IMG/VR virus record: IMGVR_UViG_3300025121_000282 | Span: 124,001-188,000 of that record | Source: a virus | Length of the DNA: 64,000 nucleotides | Reading direction: 5' to 3' (one strand) | In this document: positions 61,783-64,000 of the stretch, one piece after another | Position numbering within the stretch: the first letter of the stretch is position 1 | Layout of the letters: the number at the start of each line of letters is the position of its first letter | The notes under the pieces: model-generated | Told to the model about the DNA's origin: nothing | The model's input: only the letters and a program-made list of their open reading frames with translations | The model's database searches: none | Made by a program: the position numbers and the translations under genes

Positions 61783-62586
61783 ATGGACCACAATTCTTTC
61801 CCCATCGGCGCCAAGGTTACAATTGCAATTCCCGCTGAGAATTGGGGTTGGGGCTATCGACCTTTCCCTCAGGAGACGGAAGTCACCGTAACCGGGTATA
61901 GCTGGATCGACTATGGCCGCATTGGTACTGGTGCCAACACTCCTGGTTTCTTTACCAACTCTTGTTGGTTGGTGGTGACTGATGGTACCAAGACAGAGAC
62001 TGTCAGCCACCACTGTCTGAGGGGGGAACAGGTTCGTATCCCTCAAGAAAAAATTGGTGACCTTCCGGACTCTGACTTCTACGAAGATGATGTCGTTGCT
62101 TTTACCCGAGACCATGCTTGGCCCAAGGGCACTGAGCTTGTGGTTTGCAACATCGATTATAACAGTGACATGAGAACTGTCAGGCACTACAGTGTGGGGC
62201 CCAAAGACGGTGGCACTACCTACGCCGACACGGAAGACCTGCGGCTTGTCTCGCGTGGAAACGTGTGGAAGAAGTATCACGGTCTGCCGATGACGTTTCC
62301 TTTCCTCCAGGAAGAGATGGACTTTGCCCTGAGGATTGCAGCATGCGACGAGATGAAAAATCCTCGCCAGGATAACATGTACTCCTGGAATCTAGCAGAG
62401 ATCATGGATGCCATCAAAGCAGGGGAGGTGGATTGTTTCACCAACGGAAGCATCATTGGGTCCCTGGCAGGTGGTAGACCCCGGCTCGTTGCCTACCGGC
62501 TCCATGACCGCGACTTGGCGGAGCGGGCCCGGAAGCACATGCTTACCCGGTTTACGGATGAATTCGTGCGTAGCAGGAGCCGATAA
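61783..62586 (+). CDS. Hypothetical 267-aa protein
   Basis: N-terminal SH3-like barrel (PIGAKVTIAIPAENWGWGYR; ETEVTVTGYSWIDYGRIGTG), a linker, then helices (FLQEEMDFALRIAACDEM) and a basic end. TAATG coupling to the next gene. Confidence 0.65.
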   Translation: MDHNSFPIGAKVTIAIPAENWGWGYRPFPQETEVTVTGYSWIDYGRIGTGANTPGFFTNSCWLVVTDGTKTETVSHHCLRGEQVRIPQEKIGDLPDSDFYEDDVVAFTRDHAWPKGTELVVCNIDYNSDMRTVRHYSVGPKDGGTTYADTEDLRLVSRGNVWKKYHGLPMTFPFLQEEMDFALRIAACDEMKNPRQDNMYSWNLAEIMDAIKAGEVDCFTNGSIIGSLAGGRPRLVAYRLHDRDLAERARKHMLTRFTDEFVRSRSR

Positions 62587-63158
62587 TGAACGACAACAAC
62601 CTTATTGCTGCCACGGTTTTGCTTGGTGGGCCTGCCGTCTCGATGGCGATGGGTTGTAAGCACCCGATGCAAACCGAGGACGGGCGTGTTTTGGTGTGTA
62701 TGGCCCAGGCTGGAGAGTGTCGCCACAACTCGCGCCACTACGAATCCGGGATGAGTTCTGAGCGGGCTTGGTCGCTTCCGCAGATCGAACCCGGCTGTGA
62801 CCGTAGGTGTGGGTACAGGATGGAGGTAGCCGACCCATCTGTGGACACCGTGTGGACTCGGTACCACAGGCAATACGATTTGGCCGGGTTTGAGTATTAC
62901 AAACGGGCTCAGGACGCTTGCGGCTACAATATCCGTCTTCATGCTCAGCGGAAAGAGCAGGCAAAACGGGATGGGGTACCCATCGACAGTGTGCGTTTTA
63001 CGTACAGTCATGATTCACGAACCTGTCCTGAGTGTTCCAAACCCCAGGTTGTCCCTGCCAACAACTGGGTCGACACGGTTCGTGAGAAACTTAAGGCCGC
63101 GTCTCGTGTGGAAATGTCCAGGTACGGTTATAACTGTACCTACTACGACAATGAATAA
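62586..63158 (+). CDS. Hypothetical Cys-rich 190-aa protein
   Basis: Hydrophobic start LIAATVLLGGPAVSMAMG, then many Cys (GCKHPMQ, LVCMAQAGECRHN, GCDRRCGY) and a late TCPEC. Might bind several metals or be secreted with disulphides. Confidence 0.6.
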   Translation: MNDNNLIAATVLLGGPAVSMAMGCKHPMQTEDGRVLVCMAQAGECRHNSRHYESGMSSERAWSLPQIEPGCDRRCGYRMEVADPSVDTVWTRYHRQYDLAGFEYYKRAQDACGYNIRLHAQRKEQAKRDGVPIDSVRFTYSHDSRTCPECSKPQVVPANNWVDTVREKLKAASRVEMSRYGYNCTYYDNE

Positions 63159-63435
63159 AACTAAGCCCACCTATGGGAACCCCGAGCGGGCTTTTGAAGT
63201 GCGTGTTCTCGAATTGCACATCGAGTCACTGGAAGACCAGATAGAAGTATCCAGAGCTGGACTGGACAGCCTCAAGAAAGCGGCCGTCGTCCAGATTCTG
63301 GGTTATAACCCAGGCACAATCCGCACTTTAGGATGGAGTTGTCCGGAGTCCCCAATCGGAGAGTGCGTAGTGCCGCTTCGAGGGAGTGACAGAGGGTGCT
63401 GCCTGTTTTGTGATCTGCCTGACGAAAGAAAATAA
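63151..63435 (+). CDS. Hypothetical 94-aa protein
   Basis: ATG 63151 inside the previous gene's end. Coiled coil VRVLELHIESLEDQIEVSRA, then CPESPIGEC...GCCLFCDLP, a zinc site of the 'FCDLP' type seen in small phage proteins. Confidence 0.6.
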   Translation: MNKTKPTYGNPERAFEVRVLELHIESLEDQIEVSRAGLDSLKKAAVVQILGYNPGTIRTLGWSCPESPIGECVVPLRGSDRGCCLFCDLPDERK

Positions 63436-63439
63436 TTTT

Positions 63440-64000
63440 TTAGTGAATGTTAATCTTGAGGGTCTTATAGCCCTGATACTCATCCTTACCTAACTCGTAC
63501 TTCCACCCCAACTTGTCCAACAACTTCTTCGCCTTTTCAAGCTGGTCGGACTTGCCAGAGATGTAGGTGGTTCCGTTTGGCTCAAGCGGACACATCTTGG
63601 GGTCTCTCGGGTCCATTTCCTTAAAGAATTCCTCAGCCTGCCTAAACTGGGTGGGGAATTTCTTCTGGGCCTCTATTCGGTCTTTCCACCCACCACTTGC
63701 TTCTTTATGCTTAACCACACCATTTTCAATCAAAAAATCTAATAGTTCGTCGATGCTCTTACTGTCAATTTTCCCAAGCTCGTGGGTGTACTCGTTCTCC
63801 CAGGCCAGTTCATCTGGGTCTGTAGACCAAGACCTGGAAATCATGTCTCTGAGTTTATCAGCCTCAGGGTTACTAGTGTGGCGGTCGATGTGGACAACAC
63901 CACCGTAATTGCTCACGTGGGTCTCGTTGTCATTTTCAACAAACTCGTGGCCCAACCACTTAGTCGCTGCTTTAATAGCGTCCTCTTTGGTCAGGTTCTT
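63440..64000 (-). CDS. Hypothetical protein, partial (runs off right edge)
   Basis: Open frame on the minus strand to the window edge (…NLTKEDAIKAATKWLGHEF, then VHIDRHTSNPEADKLRDMIS). C-terminus KLLDKLGWKYELGKDEYQGY KTLKINIH. No family recognised; its true start lies outside the window. Confidence 0.65.
   Translation of the reverse strand, partial: KNLTKEDAIKAATKWLGHEFVENDNETHVSNYGGVVHIDRHTSNPEADKLRDMISRSWSTDPDELAWENEYTHELGKIDSKSIDELLDFLIENGVVKHKEASGGWKDRIEAQKKFPTQFRQAEEFFKEMDPRDPKMCPLEPNGTTYISGKSDQLEKAKKLLDKLGWKYELGKDEYQGYKTLKINIH

Noticed and set aside
1-64000. tRNA genes
   Set aside because: Looked for T-arm GGTTCRANTCC followed by an acceptor stem; none found by eye. A tRNAscan-SE run would settle this.

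Overview
The window reads as part of a large double-stranded DNA tailed-phage genome (inference). About 150 mostly very short genes are packed end to end, many overlapping by 1-4 bases (ATGA, GTGA, TAATG). Many encode small Cys-rich or zinc-ribbon proteins of no known family. I saw no rRNA, no tRNA and no structural (capsid, tail, portal, terminase) or core replication genes, so this looks like an accessory or early region. The host cannot be fixed from sequence. The code is standard: TAA, TGA and TAG all serve as stops.

Layout. 1-2.8 kb is a minus-strand block (unknown genes, one membrane peptide) that faces a plus-strand block across a divergent promoter at 2.82-2.87 kb. 2.9-24.7 kb (plus) carries a GNAT acetyltransferase, a DUF6011-type zinc protein, an SDR oxidoreductase, a phage N6-adenine methylase, a short TilS-like PP-loop protein, a winged-helix protein with an SSB-like acidic tail, a cyclic-phosphate-processing receiver (cREC) domain and a DUF262/ParB-like protein. 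24.7-25.3 kb is a small minus-strand pair. 26.1-27.4 kb is an IS200/IS605-type tnpB element with a candidate omegaRNA and a ribbon-helix-helix gene; it appears to have split a small phage gene. 27.6-44 kb (plus) has NADAR and macro-domain proteins (ADP-ribose chemistry), a ParB-like protein, a second GNAT, an HNH protein and a T4 Rnl1-type RNA ligase. 44-56 kb has a histidine phosphatase, a NYN-domain protein, a metallophosphoesterase and several tandem paralogue pairs. 56.2-58.9 kb (minus) is a guaB-guaA operon for GMP synthesis. 59-63.4 kb (plus) includes an NrdR-like zinc ribbon, and the right edge holds a minus-strand partial gene.

The strongest unexpected signal is regulatory. A rigid two-part motif, TTRAC(N), then 16 bases, then GAA(T/G/C), occurs at 32 places by hand reading, on both strands and nearly always in front of a gene or operon. 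The TTRAC half usually contains or abuts the stop codon of the previous gene. In four cases, plus one with a poor first half, GAAT is followed by exactly 6 bases and then ATG, so those transcripts would be leaderless. It differs from the usual TTGACA-N17-TATAAT and suggests a dedicated sigma factor or activator.

Second, several genes are disrupted at homopolymers or short tandem repeats (zinc ribbon 4881, DnaJ-type zinc motif 9557, Cys-rich protein 13319, 17775, macro domain 32254, 60072), and one has an in-frame TAG (8723). In each frameshift case a one-base or one-repeat-unit change restores a convincing protein. This points either to indel errors in the sequence or to real repeat-slippage variation.

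Functionally the recognisable genes suggest three themes (inference): nucleotide supply (guaB/guaA), RNA/tRNA repair (RNA ligase, cREC, TilS-like, phosphoesterases) and counter-defence against ADP-ribosylation or NAD-based immunity (NADAR, macro domain).
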